From the NCBI RefSeq assembly GCF_003173715.1, contig NZ_CP029550.1:4201501-4265500 (forward strand): 64,000 nucleotides of DNA, written 5' to 3'. Both the position numbers and the translations under genes were made by a program. The DNA is from Methylobacterium durans. GTDB taxonomy: Bacteria; Pseudomonadota; Alphaproteobacteria; Rhizobiales; Beijerinckiaceae. The notes under the pieces were generated by a model. The model worked only from the letters and a program-made list of their open reading frames with translations, was not told the origin of the DNA and searched no databases. Positions 63,262 to 64,000 of the stretch are shown here, in pieces. Numbering within the stretch: the stretch's first letter is position 1; every line of letters begins with the position of its first letter.

Positions 63262-64000
63262 TCATAACGCTCGTGCGAGCCGTCTGACGAGGATCATGGA
63301 GGCGGCCAAGACGAAGAAGGCGAGCGCCGAGGATGGCGTGGCCTCGTGATCGCGGACCAGCCTTCGGCAGCGGCTGATCCAACCGAAGGTGCGTTCGATG
63401 ACCCAGCGTCGGGGCTGGACGGCGAAGCCTTTCTGTCCCTCCTCGGGCAGGACGATCTCGACGGTGATGGTGGTCGCCGTGCCGACGCGCTCGCCTCTGT
63501 AAGCGCGGTCAGCAAAGCAATGCGTCAGGAATGGCCAGAGACGGCGTGAGGCGCGCAACACTGCGACGCCACCATGACTGTCGTGCAGGTCGGCAGGCGA
63601 GACGGCGGCGATCAGCAGACGGCCATCCGTATCGGTGAGCGCGTGACGCTTGCGCCCGATGACACGCTTGGCTGGATCGTAGCCGCGCGGACCTTCGACA
63701 CCGCCGCCGCCCGAGCGCGTCGCTTGAGCATCCAGGATAGCACCGCTGGGGCTTGCTTCGCATCCAGTTCGCTCGCGGTCTGCCATCGTCAGGGCGTGGG
63801 CGAGGCGCTCGAACACACCCGCCTGTGACAGGCGCAAGAACCAGCGATGCACGCTCGACCAGGGCGGGAAATCGTGCGGCAGGTGCCGCCACGCGCTGCC
63901 CGTCCTGAGCACGTAAAGGATGCCGTCGAGCACCACGCGCATCGGCCAGCGGCGCGGACGGCCCGTCGTGGCGGGGGCCGGTAGCAGAGGGGCAACGACC
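63262..64000 (-). CDS. IS5-family transposase (partial at window edge)
   Basis: A transposase reading into the window from beyond 64000. Visible: VLDGILYVLRTGSAWRHLPH, WSSVHRWFLRLSQAGVFERL, SGAILDAQATRSGGGGVEGP (D) and RKRHALTDTDGRLLIAAV, HCFADRAYRGERVGTATTIT (D) and the C-terminal WVIERTFGWISRCRRLVRDHE (E-x6-R type). This is IS5-type (IS427 group). The frame is clean. The IS left end should be near 63250 (agaccccgtttcataacg); the right end is outside. Confidence 0.88.
   Translation of the reverse strand, partial: VVAPLLPAPATTGRPRRWPMRVVLDGILYVLRTGSAWRHLPHDFPPWSSVHRWFLRLSQAGVFERLAHALTMADRERTGCEASPSGAILDAQATRSGGGGVEGPRGYDPAKRVIGRKRHALTDTDGRLLIAAVSPADLHDSHGGVAVLRASRRLWPFLTHCFADRAYRGERVGTATTITVEIVLPEEGQKGFAVQPRRWVIERTFGWISRCRRLVRDHEATPSSALAFFVLAASMILVRRLARAL

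Noticed and set aside
62715..63267. Plus-strand frames near 62.7-63.3 kb as genes
   Set aside because: Composition is unlike coding DNA here and the minus strand carries an MFS fragment.
1..64000. CRISPR array
   Set aside because: No regularly spaced direct repeats were seen anywhere in the window.

Overview
The window looks like a chromosomal segment of a pink-pigmented alphaproteobacterium of the Methylobacterium/Methylorubrum type. Signs are the very high GC content, the hopanoid genes hpnA-hpnC-hpnD-hpnE, rplM-rpsI followed by an argC of the short class, a MucR-family regulator and DUF5872/DUF6582/GCG_CRPN-type small proteins. The genus is inferred from gene content alone.

Left part (1-30.2 kb) is core-like chromosome. 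A tightly overlapping minus-strand hopanoid operon (hpnA>hpnC>hpnD>hpnE, the last cut by the window edge) lies next to dxs, which supplies isoprenoid precursors. A secreted NucA-type nuclease with two small companions and the ABC-F protein EttA follow. A surface-polysaccharide block comes next: formyltransferase, short-chain dehydrogenase, KpsS-like and KpsC-like Kdo transferases, an LTA-synthase-like membrane sulfatase and an OPX export lipoprotein. Then come a PAS protein and a two-gene biosynthetic locus: a highly reducing type I polyketide synthase (KS-AT-DH-MT-like-ER-KR-ACP) whose stop overlaps the start of a PLP-dependent alpha-oxoamine synthase. UDP-glucose dehydrogenase, an unknown conserved-looking protein and tRNA-Val(GAC) close this part.

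Middle part (30.26-54.70 kb) is a genomic island of about 24.3 kb. It is inserted in the 3' end of tRNA-Val and bounded by a perfect 47-bp direct repeat of that end. It carries three insertion sequences (IS256, IS630 and IS1182 types), a SphA-like outer-membrane protein gene split by the IS256 element and an intact paralogue, and three DUF1254/DUF1214 proteins. It also carries a histidine kinase/NarL-type regulator pair, aquaporin Z, and a run of overlapping or closely spaced genes: formylglycine-generating enzyme, Tat-exported arylsulfatase, HAD phosphatase, PRC-barrel protein, DUF4344 metallopeptidase, DUF3302 protein and HlyD-type fusion protein. A decayed ArdC-like antirestriction gene sits next to the right end. 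No integrase is visible.

Right part (54.7-64 kb) returns to chromosome: a CoA-binding protein, a PaaI-type thioesterase, rplM-rpsI, argC, a mucR homologue, tRNA-Arg(TCT) and psuG, then a degraded zone with a MITE, an MFS remnant and a partial IS5-type element.

Six otherwise well-conserved genes or gene parts (dxs, PKS twice, UDP-glucose dehydrogenase, the DUF4344 gene, mucR) are each broken by the loss of one G or C. Five of the six losses lie in a G/C run now 4-5 bases long. This pattern looks more like homopolymer undercalling in the assembly than biological decay, so these genes are described as probably intact in the organism.
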